Position numbers and translations under genes: made by a program. A DNA stretch of 64,000 nucleotides from Callaeas wilsoni (Eukaryota; Chordata; Aves; Passeriformes; Callaeidae). Below, piece by piece: positions 1 to 13,330 of this stretch (the stretch's first letter is position 1; each line of letters opens with the position of its first letter). The stretch covers positions 124,001 to 188,000 of the forward strand of contig VWPU01009476.1 of NCBI GenBank assembly GCA_013398955.1, read 5' to 3'. The notes beneath the pieces were generated by a model, which searched no databases, was not told the origin of the DNA, and saw only the letters and a program-made list of their open reading frames with translations.

Positions 1-2040
1 ACTTCCCATTTCCTTGCATTGAAGAGCAGAGCAGTACTTCACCATTAGATCAGCACTGCCACTGCGTAGGACTTTTCACAACAGATACAGACTCTTACCT
101 CACAGGTAAAATAAAGAGTTTATTTCACAACACCAGGATGCAATGCATAATTTTATTTTTTTTTAACTTAGTTTTTTCCTTATCATCAGCTATACCACTA
201 AAAGCATTAAAAACTAAAATAAAGCAACCCAGCATAAAACAGTTAAATAAAGGTAATAATCACTAAGACTACAATTATACTTGCAACCCAGACACACTCA
301 GGGCATGAGCTTGAGCACAGTTGTACAATTGCCCATACTCTTAAACCTATGGTCTGATACGATTTTGGCCTGTGACTGTTAGAAGCCTCAATAAAACAAT
401 GCTCAACCACGATTCTGGGAACAGCACAAGGATGAGATTATTCCTAGCTAGGTGTATGGGTAATGCCACCCCATTCTGGATGGGAAGATTTTAACCTTCT
501 AGGTGCAAACTGTGTCAGCTGGACTTGTGGCCAAAACCCAGGCACCTGGCTTGATTTATTCATGAGTAGCAATGAAGCCTTGCAGCCTCCTTAACCTCTC
601 CTTCCTTTAGCTGCCTGTTGACTGTAATCCAAGTGAGTCATCTGGGTTCTCTCTGCTGTCTCTGGAAAGGGATGCACACTTAATATGGTGAGTCATCCCA
701 CACATCTTACACATATCTGCAGGCACCTACCCCTTTTCTTTGATTATGAATAAAATTTGAGAGATGCAGCTTCTCAATTTTGGTTGCCTAAAGCAAACCT
801 TCCAATCTGAAAGGTAAAGAAGTGCTAGGACATACCACACACTGTAAATTTACCTGAAAATAGTTAAGGGAATTAGGATTTTTTTTTCAATTTGTGAAAA
901 ATGCTCTTTAATTGTTGCCATTTGAAACATTCAAAGCAGCTCAGATTGCAGCAGACATTTCTTGAGGTAAGATTATTGTGAACTGGTACCTTATTGAGTT
1001 TGTCCAAAGTGCAACACAAATGCCTCACATTTATTCCAGAGGTAAGTCGGATCATTAGGCTCCATCTCACCACTTATGGAAAGATTCTTGTAAGAGTTTT
1101 TATCTGCAAAGACTCAAGTTACACCTCTAGCAATTCTAATACAGAAAAACTTTTCTTACTGCCTTCAGCAAGGGCTGAATATTGCCCTCAATTTAAACAA
1201 AAAGCTCTGTATGCCTTTTAGACTCAGACACCTTTACTTTTGCATCTTTTTCATATGCTGATTAAGCAGAGAGGAATATGGACTCCCAAGCTAAGAAAGC
1301 TTAAATGCATGTTTTGCTGAATGACAACCTAAAACCTGCATGCAATACTCACATACTTAACACCTGTGCCATGCTTTACACATTCACAAGCATATTTATC
1401 CCACCCAGAGCTAAAAGGACCATGTGAAGGTGAGTTGACAGAAAAATTAAATTTGAGACCACATTGTGCAATGTTGTATATCTTGTGCAGTATGAATTTC
1501 CAAAAAAATAAGTAAATCTTTGCAAAGATGTGCCATGCTACCACACTGACCACCTCACACCCAGCAAACACATTAAAGGCAGATTTCTACCAAGTGCCAA
1601 AATGTAGAAGATTTATAAAATGAGAAAGTTTCACAGCCTCCTTCAAAGAAACTGAATGGTCCAACAAATGATTGTTTGGAAGCTTAGGATAAAGAAAACT
1701 GCACAGCAGAGTGGCTGCAAAATAAATGGCTATAAGTAAACAACAAAGCTTAAATCCCACTGTGTAATTTCTTACCACATGAACAGTTAATAGAAAATAT
1801 TGGGTCTGCTGAATTGCTGAATTTTATAATTACTATTACAGATTTGACCTCCTTTTCATAGGTTTCCTGCAGATATTAATTATTGAAGCTTTGATATTAA
1901 AAAACAACAACAAAAAAGATTTATTTAATACCCCTGCTTTCCCCCTTGATATTGGCTAAAACACAAAGGACAGGTCTGACAGCCATGCTAACACAAACCC
2001 TGCCAAAATTAGGAGGCATGAAGGCACGAGGTGTTATTGA

Positions 2041-2275
2041 TTAAATCATAACCGGAAAATGGTCAAGCCCAGGCACTGTCAGATTGTGGAGAGACAGTCT
2101 CCGGCGTGCTCACTCCAGGCGTGTACAGAAGAGTATTTCAGCTAACCTTGAACTCCACAAGCTGCCCAGGAAGGTCAAGAAATTCTGTCAAAAATGGTGC
2201 TGAAGCTGAAGCAGCAACTACATATCAAGCAGCTGCTTCAAGCTGTGGAATGGCGAATACAACCACTTAACCTTT
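2041..2275. promoter_or_regulatory. Possible conserved non-coding block
   Basis: Unique, non-repetitive sequence with CpGs held in ATAACCGGAAAATGG, TCTCCGGCGTGC and CAGGCGTG. CCGGAA is an ETS-type core. No open frame covers it. Weak evidence. Confidence 0.22.
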
Positions 2276-4319
2276 TCTATGCAGTACTATAATGGAGACT
2301 CGAAAACAGTAAGATGCAGTCAATATAGATAGAGGGAAAAAGTGGTGGGGAAATATGTTCAGATTTTAAGAACAAGCTACTAATTCTCTGAAAATTGGCC
2401 CAAATTTTTGAAAGTGTTTTAGTGTACTACCTGCTAGCTTTTACTCAAATACAAGTATAGAGCAGCTGATGTTTCTGTTGCAAATTTTATGAAAGTGGAA
2501 ATTACAGTTCTGGGTAACATGGTATATTGCACATTTCATCAAAGTTATATTTTTATGGTCATGGTTTAAAGTCCTATAATACTAATGGAGAACTGACAAA
2601 CTCATCAGCAAAGAGGCATAATAAGAACAGGTATTCAAAATAAAAAAAAAAAAAGAAAAAGAAAAAACTACCCAACAAAATCCCCCTCAAACCAGTTAGC
2701 AACATATAAATCCATTTTTTAATCTTCCATTGAAACAAAAACAGCTTCCAAACACACAAAAAGGGAGGCCTTTAAATTAAATTCACTAGATGAAGGATAT
2801 GCAAATTACCTGAAGAAGCGGAGCCCTATAATGTTCTCAAAATTCTGCAATAGCCTATTTAATTAGTATTTTAATTTATCAGAATAATTCTTTGCACTTG
2901 ACAATTTATGCAGTATTCCATATAATTAAGCACGTAGCTACGGTGGAATAATTTTGCCTACTCTCTGTATACCAGTTATTGTAACCTGAAAGAATCTGTG
3001 GAAGTCTCTTCTGTGATCTAAATTACAATGGGGACAACTTAATGGCTTTGCGCTATTAGAGAGCATGATGAGGTGTTACTGAGTGTTTAAGGGTAGGGAT
3101 TGTCACCGCTCAGTCTTCACTGACCTGAGGGAGCTCTGATGTGTTTTCCGAGGGCAAACGTTTATTTCCTTCAGCAAAGTTATCTGTCAGTGGCACAGGC
3201 AGGAACAGGAGTGTGTAGGTTTGGCACGTTTAACCTCAGAGTCCATCAGTTGTTAGAAGAAGCAAGTTATGGAGGGCTCTGAGCAGACCTCCAGTGTCGT
3301 TATCGCACCTCTGGAAGGTTTTCTGTCAAGCAGGCTGCCAAGCACAACTGCACCCTCCGGCTGAGTCGTGGGAGCACACGCTGGCATGAGCCAGGGAAAG
3401 GGAACCAGGGAAAGGGTTTCAGCAGGACACCTCTCCCGTTTGTCTCCCTTGCTGCTGCAGGATTTACCTGCCCCAAAGAAGAAACCAGCCTTAAATGGGA
3501 AAAGTGTTTCTGGGAAGATGGTGTCACTCCCAAGGAAGTCTTGATTTTTGGTGTGTATCTGACTTTGAGTCTGTGTTGTATTTAATTAAATGTAGGAAAA
3601 AAATTACTTACAGGCATATGATTCCCCTGACCTCTATTACCTGCCCATTTTAGAATGAGCCAATTCATGCTCTAGACTTGCTAACTATATTGACTGGACC
3701 TCCAGTCAATAAATTGAGGGCAACTAATTCAGATTTACTGTAGGCTGTCAGATGAATTCTACAACCACTGTTTTCTTCCCATCGGCTTGTTGCAAAGCTC
3801 CTTTCAAAGAGCCACATTTAGAAGAATTTAATTTATTTTCCTCTCTGAGAAAAGGAAAGAGGAAAGGAAGAAGGCAACTCCAGAGAAACGGTGCTTATTA
3901 CAGTTTTTAGCTTTTTAACAAGTATCTCTAAGACAAGCAGATGTTAACATTAATTTACATCAAGTTAGACTTTTCTTTCTTCTCCCTTACAAGGAACCCT
4001 TGAATGTTTGGAAAGCTTCTTCATAGCATGGTTCAGAGAGAGTGCCTTTGCCTTTGGCAGGGCCACGCACTGTGCCACGCATATACACAGCAAGTGAAAA
4101 GCACAACATGGAATATTCAAAATGCATCAGCTCAGAACAAAAATGACCAACTCAAGTGGCCAGATAAAGTGAGAAGAAGACTGCCTGTAATAAAATTTAC
4201 AATGCAATTAGTGAGGAACAAGTACACAAGCTGCAGGCAGAAGGTATTTTGTCCTCCAGTCTTTACAGGGTGATGGCACAAGATAGCTGCTTCATGTGTA
4301 ATTTCTATTTAACTGGCAG

Positions 4320-4520
4320 CCAGGCCTGGAATGGAAATGGTTGCGGAAAAGTCAAAGCCGCATCGTTGTGCTAGCAACAGCCTGCTAAATACTATGTCAT
4401 ATTCAATTTTCAAGTCATTTTTCAAGTGATTTTAATTAGATATTGTTTCAATCTCATGTGCATTAATTTAATTTCTGATATCAACATTTCAGCTTTCAAT
4501 CTGTTCAGATGCAGTACCTT
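4320..4520. promoter_or_regulatory. Possible enhancer-like block
   Basis: TGGAATGGAAATGGTTGCGGAAAAG and CAAAGCCGCATCGTTG keep three CpGs. They are followed by dense homeodomain-like ATTTTAATTAGAT and GCATTAATTTAATTTC and two near-identical TTTTCAAGT half-repeats. The mix of TEAD-like GGAATG and TAATTA cores is typical of developmental enhancers, but this is reading by eye. Confidence 0.25.
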
Positions 4521-5735
4521 GCTGCCTGGAGTAATTTAAAATATTGTTTGCATCTCCAGCAATTTTGAGAGCACACATCCTTTACAACCTGCTCTAGCCA
4601 ATAAAATCAGCAGATGGAAATTCAGACCATGCTCACCACTCCCTGTGCACCTTTGCATTCTCATAGATTTTGGTATGAGGCAGCTAAATCTCCATGCTCA
4701 AAATCAAGGAATTTTCCATCTCTATTTGTCTTTAATTCTGTTCAAAAAATACACAAAAATCCCTTTGTCAGGGAAATAGCAACACTGCATATTTCCCTAA
4801 GAGGGAAATTGGGCCATACTTGAATAGCTGTCAAGAGCTGTACATTTTTTAAACTTATTCATTGAAACAATGTCACTTTTTCCACTCTAAACCATCTACC
4901 TCTTACACCCATGCCCAGGTAATGTTCAAGGATAGAGTAGCAATGACTTTTATACAGCAGGACCTCAGGTACCTATGCCTTTGCATAGATTAGGGATGCA
5001 TTTTAAACACATTCTTTCTGCGTGACTGCTTGTATTGACTTATTTCCACTTACTCAATAAATAACTGCCCAATTGTATGTCCTCCTTTAACCTTCCTTAA
5101 AAATGACCAAAATGCTGTTCTAAAATCTGCTATTTAAATTGTAGTAAAGGAGTTTGGGATATATGAAATGACACTTTTTTATTTCTCTGGAGCTTTTTTG
5201 CTTCGTGGTGGGATCCATCTCTACAAACTTTGCTGTCTCAACTAAGAAATCAGTCAAATTCCCTGCCTTGTCAAGAGAAGTAAATAGATATCACCAGAGA
5301 TTTACTTATCTCATCCTGAGATCGGTATAGTTTATTTATTATATATCTATATAAATATATGCCTGGAAAGGCCTGCTGCATCAACCAAACCTATTTTTTT
5401 TTCCACAGGCATTCCCTCGTAAGAAACACATGTACACAAGCTCCAAAATACTTCAGCAGTAAAACGTTTCAATAGACAATTCCATAGCTACAGGGAGGGA
5501 TTTTTGAGGTGTGGTGTGAGGATGATTCTGTTTCTGAAGTATGAACAAACCCAGTTTCTATGAAGTAGAACTGTAGAAATGAACAACCTTTATCTATCCT
5601 AAATACTTATTTTTGGCAGAGTTTCAGGAACCCATTATCAAAAATATTCTCTTAAATAATATAAGCAGACTGGTGTCCATCAAAAGAAGAGTTTTGAGGA
5701 ATAACAAAAAAACCCATGCTCTGGATATGTATATT

Positions 5736-5845
5736 TTGTTATATGTTGTATATATGTATATATGCATGTATATATGTATATATATGTTGTTATATGTTGT
5801 ATATATGTGTAGACATATATATATATGTTGTTATATGTTGTATAT
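5736..5845. repeat. TA/TGT-rich tandem repeat
   Basis: Three copies of TTGTTATATGTTGTATAT start at 5736, 5787 and 5828, separated by TATATG-rich filler (spacing 51 then 41 bases). It is a complex AT minisatellite and a likely length-variable locus. Confidence 0.85.
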
Positions 5846-8800
5846 GCTTTAGAAACACAAAATATATTTCAGTGAATGCTCAACAGTGACAATTTTTAAC
5901 ACTACCGACCATTTTAACAGTGACAATCCAATGCTGCACATTACTTGACAGAGTGCAGTGCATGTATGTGTAACAACTCGCTTGCATACTTAAAACTCTT
6001 ATCCATTATTTATAGCAAAAGTTGTACCAATTCAGCCAGTGTTAGCAAAAAATGAAAAAAAGAAGTGTCATTCCACTTTTCACATCGGAATTTGTTTGCA
6101 GAAATATTCCTTGACAAGTTTCAGCTCTGAACAGAGAATTCAGACGAGAAAACCTGCAGGATGCTGAGCTGAAGCTGGAGCAGAGCACGTTCAGGTAGAC
6201 CAAAGGGCTGTGACTGCCTGTGCAGTGCTGCTCTGCAGAGTTATTTCTGGGATGATTGCTAATATCTAGATCAACTATTAATTGTCCTTTTTAAAGTCTC
6301 CCTTAGCTTAACATCAAAGTTCACCATCATATGTCCAACCTTAACATTTAAAAGTCAAAAAGCAAGATTTGTGGTCCCAAGGGATGGGTGGGCAAGAGAG
6401 AGCACCTGGACCTTTCTCAGCCCTTCCCATGCAGAGCACTCTTGGCCTCCTCACCTTCACCACACTGTGAAAAGCAACAGTACATGAAATAAACTTAAGG
6501 CTACAGCTTCTTTCCTTTTAAATAGACAAGTTTTTGAAGTAACAATATAAAAAACCAAGTTTTCTGCCTTGTATTATTTATAGTCAGGAATTCAACAGAT
6601 TGCTTTCATTTTCTTGGGCTGAAAACACTACCAAAAAAATTCAAACAGATAATAGCAGTAACTCAGCTTTTCAAGAGTAGCTAATATTGTAGTTTTGTAT
6701 CTGCTTTTTCCTTCTATTTGAATAGTCTCTCCTTCCATATAATTCATTTTAATCTCTCAGGATATCCATTGGATCTTCTTATTGTGTTTTATTATTTTTA
6801 AATAAGCAGAAAGAACCACTGAAACATCCAGAGGTTGTTACTTATGGTTGTAGCTTTGTAGAAATTCAGGAAATTCTGTTATCTGGAACTTAACTGACCT
6901 TCTATGGTTTCTTTAGAATAGATTATATGTTACTGGGGCAAAGGAAAAGACTAAACTATCCCTCCAGAAGTCTACAAGCTATTTTTTCCAGCGTTTCCAT
7001 CATTTTTTTAACACAGAAGAAATGGACAGACTTAGGAAAAGAAATTCAAGAATAGTTGTTGCATTTTTAAAGAAGCAATCCACTCCTCACTAGGGTATCC
7101 CTGGAAAGTACACTGACCCTCTTTGATATTATAATACATAATATTTTAAAATACCCATATTAGCATCTAATTATTAATCCTCATCTTTATTATGCTCTAC
7201 TTTTTTAGCATTCTCCCGCTTGCACCATTTTGAGTCTTAGCCTGAAACAGTTAGAAATGTATGAATTATTCTTACATTTATTTAAAATCTGTCAAAATCT
7301 CTGGATGGACACTGTGGCGTATTTGCACTGGTTTATGAAAAATTTAACGGACACTACCACTAATTCTCAGCATGCCAAATGTTATTTTTAATAAATACAC
7401 ATTCAAGAACTGTCATTTTTTTCCCAGTCATTTCCTCAGTTAATAAAACAGCACCCTGTAGGTTCATTTCTTTAATGATCCAAAACACAACTTTGAGACA
7501 CGTTATTTGTTATTCATCTACGACTACACTTAATGTCATCCTCATGGCACAAATGTAACAAGACTGAGTCGCAAAAACATTAGCAATATTTCAACTGACT
7601 GGCTCACTAAATCATGAATAGCACAGCTAATGCACAAGGTCATTCACTAACAAAATCTATTTGCTGTGCCTCAGAATAAAATGAAAATATTTATTACCAA
7701 GGATGCCACTAGTAACAAGAGTCACAATAAAGCTTTCAGATGAGAGTGAATAGGGATGATATTAACTTGGCCATCATTTCTCACAACAGTTTTTTATAAT
7801 TCTGCTTTCATGAAAATTCTGGAGGTTACTTGACTACCTTTAAAAGAAATTCTTGAAAATCAGCAAGAATGGAAGAACCTTATATTTCAGAAATAAAGGC
7901 CAAATACTTTTTTAAGAATATAAACTTTTATCATGTAATAAAAAAAAATTATGTTTATGTGAAGTGCAAAATAAAGAAGATAAATGCTTTCCTACAGAGA
8001 TAACTGTCCTAAATGTATTTACAGGATTTGAATGTTCCTGTGTTTTCAGGTATGCACATTTGATGGGAATGAGGAAAAGGATATAACAGGAAAGATCTGA
8101 GTATGTGAAGGATGACTACTTTGCAGTACTCAAATTATTATGATTATTAAAACCTCACCTACAAATGCTTTTCATGGCCAGAACCACGGTGCCAAAGGCA
8201 CTGTGCAAACATGCTACTAAAAGGTGGTTCCTGTGCAAAAGAGCTTATATCTACCTAATGAGTGGAGACAGTAATTGGCTACAGAGGGGTAGAGATTACA
8301 AGGAATGGATATTAGGCAAGAGAACAGCAGAATGCCAAATCTGCATCCATCCACACAACATTCTTTCTCTTATTTTTTGGCGTGGGAAGTGGCATGTTCA
8401 GCTAAGCCTTATAAATCCTTTAAAAGCTGCCGCACTTTCACCGTTTCACTGTTAGGGGCAGAAGAGACTTATTGGCAGGGTTTAAAATAAGGAGAAATGG
8501 CAGGAAAGGACACTGATCAGCTCTCCCAGAAGTGCTGGAAGCAAAGGCAAAGCTTTCCCTTTCTGTTAATGGTGTGACAGAGAGGTCTCTCCTTTGCGGT
8601 AGGCTTAACCCAGTGCTCATTGGAATGAGTTTCTGCTGGCACCATCCCTCCTGTAACAACGCTATGGAAACATTTTTTAGGACATCCCTTCAAAGTGTAG
8701 AAAAGGCTACCTGAGCTGTGCCACTCCCTGTGGTGCCAGTTCCATCTGAGAAGGTTATAAAGCTGATTATAAACCTCTCATTGGGCAAAATGCTGTTCTG

Positions 8801-9872
8801 TGTCCCAGATCTCTGTGCGCTTTGTGTGGGAATCCTACATCCCAGAAGAACAGCATTTTGTCATGCTGCACTTTTAAAAAGAAATCATAAGCAACTGCAG
8901 AAATATTTGAACTGACGAGGACAGGTGAATTGACAGTGAGAGTCTGTGGACTAATGCTATGAATCAGGAGTCTGCCCTGCTGGTAAAAGTGTTCACTGTC
9001 CATCAAAATGCCAGCTACACACTCTTGTGAGTAGCCCCTTACCCTTTGTATTTTCAAAATCCGCATCATGAGCAAAAAATCTGCTATTTAAACTAGTTGA
9101 GCCTGCCTGGTAAATTTTGACTGACGTGGTTTAGAGAGTGACCACAGGAGCAGTTCCACCAGCAGATACACATCAGCAGTAACCTCTCTCAAGGGCATGA
9201 TAACCTCTTTCATTGGCACTGATACATTCAAAAGAGGACATTGGCCCACTGCCTTTATAAGACTGTCAGACCTGTATGGATTATGCAATTTAACACATAG
9301 GAATCATTACCGCACACAATTTTCGAGAAATGTAAATGAAATGCCTATCTGCTTTATGCATACATGGGCACAGGTCACTGTTAGAGTGCCAGCAATTTCA
9401 AGCAATTTCTGCATGCTATTTTCGGAAAAAATTAGCACAATAGCATCCTTATGGGGTGAAAATCTATAGGAGAGTTAAAAGCTCAGTGAAACGTTTTCCG
9501 ACTTCTGTCTGACTGCTGTGTTTGTCAGGCAGACACTGTCCTACCAAGACAGGTTGTAAAGCACCCCTAAAACTGTGAATAAAGCCATGCTTTCTCCTCC
9601 TCGACACTGTGGCCATAGCACAGGTTTGTGTTCGGGGTTTCCCCTTCATGGAAATATATGGAAACTAGCCTTAAAGGTAGTATTTGCTACTGAAAAAGAA
9701 AGGTAGCTATTGCAAGGGCAGTGTAGATAATGACTTCCTCAGGAAATAATTTTGTGAGAAGATGGTTTGCATATTTCCTGACCCTTTTGTAGACTGCTGG
9801 ATCTGTGACTGATTTCTAAAGGAGAGGATGCAGTTGTGATGGTATTTTAAAATTCCTTTATACATCAGTATT

Positions 9873-9902
9873 ATCTCTGTCTATATCTCTATATATCTAT
9901 AT
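9873..9902. repeat. TATCTCTA-type imperfect microsatellite
   Basis: ATCTCTGTCTATATCTCTATATATCTATATT, an imperfect pyrimidine/TA repeat. Confidence 0.7.
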
Positions 9903-10417
9903 TGCACACCAGAGCCTTGTACTTTATAAATACCTACAATAATCTGCACATACACACATAACATGCATGCCTCAATATAAGATGCATACATATAGCTTAT
10001 TCCACACTCTGCTCTTCAAAAAGGAATACAGAACATTAGTATAAACATAAATTAAGTATGAGGTATACATCTCCACCCATCAAGATTAATGTATATTATT
10101 ATCCCTTGACCCCTTCTTAATGTTCCATTTTACCATGTTTCTAAAATATTTATACCATACAGGGTGTTAAATTATAGCAATTAAGACCATAGTATGGTTT
10201 TATTAATATTTCATCAAGAATGTTTCATAATTTGAATTTCCCTGGTGCCCTTCTGTTGCTTTGCTGAACACTGGGGATGAAGGGCATTTCTGTCTTGTAC
10301 TTCTTCATCTTTGCAGAACTTTACCAGCATTTTGCTTTATTTAGCCAGATGCAGAGCTTTGTAGCTACTGCCTTTTTACCTGGTGACTGACTCATGTAAC
10401 AGTTTCAGGTTTGTTAT

Positions 10418-10896
10418 GGCCAGTTCTGGGTCTCCAACAAAACAAAGACATCAGCAAACCAGAGGTGGTCCAGAGAAGGGCCACTAAAGGGACTGGAACA
10501 TGAATTCAAGGGGAGGCTCAGCCCAGTGGGATTGTCCAGCGCAAACCTCACAGAAGTCTAAATGATAATTTAACTGCTGCTGGCTGCTACTTGGGCAGGA
10601 TCATAAAAAAGATGAAGCCAGAATTTTGCAGAGACTCACACCAAAAGGACTTGAGGCAAATTGCTACAAAGGAAATCCTGGTTGGACAGAAGGAAAAAAC
10701 AATTTTCTTAGTAAGTCATGACTAAGCACGGGGACAGGCTGCCATGAAAAGCTGTAGAATTCATTGATATTTTCACAATTCAAGTGGAGCAGGGCCGCAA
10801 GATGATAAATTTCAGATTTGGCACTGCTTTAGACTGGTTGTTGGACCCAACGACCTCCAGAAGTCCCTTCTGACTTCATTTTTTCTGTGATGTATA
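10418..10896 (+). mobile_element. CR1 LINE, old 5'-truncated 3' end
   Basis: The strand carries, in the right order, degraded landmarks of the avian CR1 3' region. First comes 'CCAGTTCTGGGTCTCCAACA' (CR1: CAGCTCTGGGGTCCCCAGCA), then 'GTGGTCCAGAGAAGGGCCAC', then 'GGGGAGGCTCAGCC'. Later there are 'GGACAGGCTGCCATG' and the terminal 'GGTTGTTGGACCCAACGACCTCCAGAAGTCCCTTCTGAC', ending in TTCTGTGATG. The many substitutions and indels mean it is an old insertion with no coding capacity. CR1 copies typically keep the 3' end and lose the 5' end, as here. Confidence 0.85.
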
Positions 10897-13194
10897 AAAT
10901 ATATAAAACACCACCAAAGACATTAATTCTTCACAAGAAACTGTATAATTTCATCCCAACATTTCTGACGTACTGACAAACCCATCCTTGAAATAGGTAC
11001 TACATGTTTTTATGTAAAAACGCTGCTGTCCTCATAAGTACCATCATCTGTCAGACCTAGGACCAGCAAAGTACTTTTATTTCTGGATCAGTTTGTTCTT
11101 GTGCAGCCAAGAACTTTAAGACATGTTCAGCTGATGAATCACAACCCAAAAGCACTGGAGCAAAGAAGAGAAAGTGAAAAATTTGGGAAAATCCAAAACC
11201 AACTAACATTTGGGGCACGCAAATCTTCATGGTCATCACAGCAGAGCTGAACTAGGTTATGACAGCAAAACTGGAGACACTGCAAGGATTAAAAATTGGA
11301 ACATTATGTGAATAGTAAAAAAAATAAAAGGAACATTGTTTTAGAGAATAGAAAGTTCTCTTCTTGAAGCAGTGTAATGTCACTGCATAAATGGCAGGTG
11401 GTTACAGGACACCAATGGGTTTTATCTCAGCCAAAGCACAAGGCAGACAGACACCAAGGGAGAGGAGAAAGAGAGATGGACCCATGGAAACACAGAGGGA
11501 TGGGCTGAAGAAAAAACTGCTCAGGACTTCAGAATAGCTTTGGCTACTCCCTACACTTTACAATCTGTGATTCAAAGGTGGTTTCCAAACATAGTTTTAG
11601 ATATCTGAAAATTAGGCATTTAGTTAAAGTTTCTTTGCTACTTCCCTTATAGCTGATAGAGAGAGGCACTTCCAAAGAGAGCTTTATCTTCTCTGAGAAA
11701 GACATAATTCACATACAAATACAATGTCACCATCCATTTGACGTGCAGCCATGATACCCCAAAAGCAGTTGGTGGTTGAAGGAAAGACTCCAGGAACTGA
11801 TTTTCATGATACAGAAGTAGGTAGGAGAGGAAGGAGGATACCAAATTAATGGGTAGAAAACCAACATGGAAAGAAGGGGATATCTCTCCTAATCACAGAC
11901 TTAGTCACCAAGACTATAACAAAAATGGTAACATTTTAGAGTGGTGTTTTCCTATGATTCTGAAAGTGCAGTTTCAAATGCAAAAGTAATTTTGGATTTT
12001 CTCCTAAAAAAAAAAAAAATCAGTATTTTTTCTCCATTCATATAATTTTTTAATTTTATACGGTCTGTAATATAACATGATAGTGAGTAATACTAACATA
12101 GAGTGATAAAATTGACCTAGAAAAATTCAAAGGGAGAGAATAGAAGACTTAAAATGATGGTTGTAAAATATTTCATTAATTTTAAAATATCGAGAATAGT
12201 TTTTACTAAGCATAGACTACAGCATCTTATCTTTGTTTTCTGAATGATTAAAGTGCTTTTTTGTACTGCAATTATGTTACAAAATACTTTAATATATGAA
12301 TTGTTTCATTCTGTACTCACAGCCACTTTTGAAACTAATTGAATGTTAAAGTTTTTTGTATTTCCACTGCGGGTAAAAAAAAAAAAAAAGCAGAATTATG
12401 TGTATTACAAGAATCAGTTTGATTGATAAGATGTACAAAAAACTTCCTACCCCATAAAATTTGCTGAACACACAAAGTTGAAAAATTATCAGGAGGAACA
12501 AATACCTCCAGAGTTTTGCTGAAAGGATTTGGTTGTATTGGGAATTCATATAAATGGAGGCCCCAACAAAAAAGCAGTTCTCTATATTACATTGTCACAT
12601 AGCAGGAAAGCTTGATGCTCCTTCAGGTAACACGGTGCCAAATATAAAAAATGAGCGATTTCAAGCAATTAGTTGCACCAAAGGTTGAATGAGAAGCTGA
12701 ACGTCCTGCTGCCTTACAAGTGGGACTAGGAAGGAGAAAAGAGGGTTGTTTTTCAGGTGTAGGATGGGTGAGGAGATGAAGGCAAGATAACTAACAGGTT
12801 GCTCCATCTCTTGTTTTTGATGGCTAACTTAATCAGATGTTCTGTAATTTTGTATCCGGATAATTCCATGGGTCAAGTTAGAAACGCAAATCCTACAAAA
12901 ACTCATCTTTAATGGATAAAAATGCCAAGGTCCTGCAAATACAGATAAATGTAGGATGGAATTATATGTAAGGTGTATGTGTTTTGTGTGTATGATGTAT
13001 GGTGCTGCAATAGGACTTGCATATATTTGAATATTCATTAGATCTTCAATATCTTGTGAAACAAAATGCAATAAAGGAAGAAAGAGAAACAGAGATAACA
13101 GGGAGAAGATGCATCTCTTTCATTTCCCTAATTTCACAGTGTATAATGATCTACCCATCTATCTTCTTATTTAAAAATACCAACAAGATGTTTG

Positions 13195-13330
13195 GTATTA
13201 TAAATTACATTAAATAATAGACATTAATAATGCATTATATCCTTGAATCAATTACAATCTTTAAATTAAATCCAAATATATTAATACTTAAATAATAATA
13301 TAAAATTAACTTTTAAATATAACATAGTAT
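13195..13330. other. Extreme AT-rich block (possible matrix-attachment DNA)
   Basis: Almost uninterrupted A/T with TAATAATA, ATTAAAT and AATATAAAATTAA motifs and very few G or C. Such blocks can be scaffold/matrix attachment or base-unpairing regions; that role is inference only. Confidence 0.35.

Larger units (their letters stand above)
1..10417. other. Unique non-coding DNA, no gene seen
   Basis: AT-rich single-copy sequence. Open frames are at most about 100 codons, overlap in opposing frames and carry no domain I recognise. Holds the blocks at 2.0 and 4.3 kb and the TA/TGT repeat at 5.7 kb; nothing else recognised. Confidence 0.75.

Noticed and set aside
5613..5852. 79-codon frame with Tyr/Met/Ile repeats
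   Set aside because: Translation of the TATATG/TGT tandem repeat.
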